Below are positions 5,509 through 5,720 of a stretch of 5,720 bases of DNA, one piece after another. Position 1 is the first letter of the stretch. Each line of letters opens with the position of its first letter. The DNA comes from Candidatus Saccharimonadota bacterium (GTDB lineage Bacteria; Patescibacteriota; Saccharimonadia; Saccharimonadales; SZUA-47), in the NCBI GenBank assembly GCA_003231925.1, contig QIKK01000076.1, positions 1-5,720 on the forward strand, given 5' to 3'. The notes under the pieces were generated by a model that had not been told where the DNA came from, searched no databases, and saw nothing but the letters and a program-made list of their open reading frames with translations. The translations under genes were made by a program, and so were the position numbers.

Positions 5509-5720
5509 TTCGGCTTTTGTGACGTTCTTGGCAATAGTTTTTTCTGTTTGTAGCTTTCTCTCTTTATCCTTGCCCCCCGGATCACCAATTAAACTTGTTG
5601 CTCCTCCAGCCAGCAACACAGCAGTCCAACCATGACGTATAAAAACTTTATCCACCATCATTGCGGCTAGATTACCGATAGTCTGAGAATCAGCACTAGC
5701 GTCAAAACCATGATAAAAAG
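5473..5720 (-). CDS. tyrS: Tyrosyl-tRNA synthetase, N-terminal part of a frameshifted tyrS
   Basis: This is the nucleotide-binding start of TyrRS and continues past the right edge, so about 35 N-terminal residues and the true start are not visible. From position 5718 it reads FYHGFDASADSQ, then TIGNLAAMMVDKVF, GWTAVLLAGGAT and SLIGDPGGK. This follows the family pattern of GFDPTADS, the HIGH signature and GGATGLIGDPSGK. The HIGH motif is replaced by TIGN at 5671-5682. Asn at the last position occurs in other TyrRS, but Thr for the first His is unusual. The Thr of PTADS is Ser (ASADS). The frame ends at TAA 5473-5475 after KKIIGAFN, seven codons beyond the A8 run, because of the 26-base duplication. 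An internal ATG at 5659-5661 falls within the conserved fold and is not a start. Together with the segment at 4538-5482 it forms one broken or frameshift-read gene. Confidence 0.88.
   Translation of the reverse strand, partial: FYHGFDASADSQTIGNLAAMMVDKVFIRHGWTAVLLAGGATSLIGDPGGKDKERKLQTEKTIAKNVTKAELQLKKIIGAFN
5493..5500 (-). other. A8 slippery run at the tyrS frameshift
   Basis: In the tyrS frame this run reads CTA AAA AAA ATA, which contains A-AAA-AAA, a heptamer of the X-XXY-YYZ type used in bacterial -1 frameshifting (as in dnaX, A-AAA-AAG). A -1 shift here, or one extra A from polymerase slippage, leads into the downstream TyrRS frame with no stop. The product would carry nine extra residues. 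No flanking stimulatory Shine-Dalgarno or hairpin at the proper distance was identified. Confidence 0.4.

Overview
This AT-rich bacterial window holds six genes packed with gaps of 22-62 bases. It contains no rRNA, tRNA, CRISPR array, transposase or convincing intrinsic terminator. Five genes lie on the minus strand and one on the plus strand. Small gaps, AT-rich codon use and housekeeping enzymes with departures from canonical motifs suggest a reduced-genome lineage such as the Candidate Phyla Radiation, possibly Saccharibacteria. That placement is inference; no marker gene in the window settles it.

Layout from left to right. (1) The first 50 codons of rsmD (16S rRNA guanine-N2 methyltransferase), minus strand, cut by the left edge. 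(2) A 274-residue minus-strand protein that keeps eight of the nine zinc ligands of the zinc-dependent phospholipase C/P1 nuclease fold but has no signal peptide. (3) A complete recG helicase, minus strand. (4) Divergent from recG, a plus-strand gene for an unrecognised protein of about 190 residues with two predicted C-terminal membrane segments. (5) Converging on it with a 4-base overlap of stop codons, a minus-strand class I SAM methyltransferase. (6) Upstream of that, tyrS (tyrosyl-tRNA synthetase), minus strand, running off the right edge and broken by a frameshift.

The main anomaly is in tyrS. A 26-base segment is present twice in perfect tandem (5457-5508), which shifts the frame of an essential gene. 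Removing one copy gives a continuous, normal-looking TyrRS. The first copy met by the ribosome carries an A8 run read as CTA AAA AAA ATA, so a -1 ribosomal shift, or one extra A from polymerase slippage, would restore the frame with only nine extra residues. It may be an assembly error, a recent mutation, or a tolerated frameshift.

A second pattern concerns expression. All five gene starts in the window are preceded by an extended -10 box (TGN plus a TATAAT-like hexamer). In four of them the box ends only 7-10 bases before the ATG, which predicts leaderless or nearly leaderless mRNAs. The fifth (phospholipase-like) has a longer predicted leader and is the only one with a Shine-Dalgarno-like AGGT.

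Functionally the window mixes translation (rsmD, tyrS), DNA repair (recG) and three genes of uncertain substrate. recG next to rsmD is a familiar bacterial arrangement; here the phospholipase-like gene sits between them. No single pathway links all the genes, and most seem to have their own promoter.
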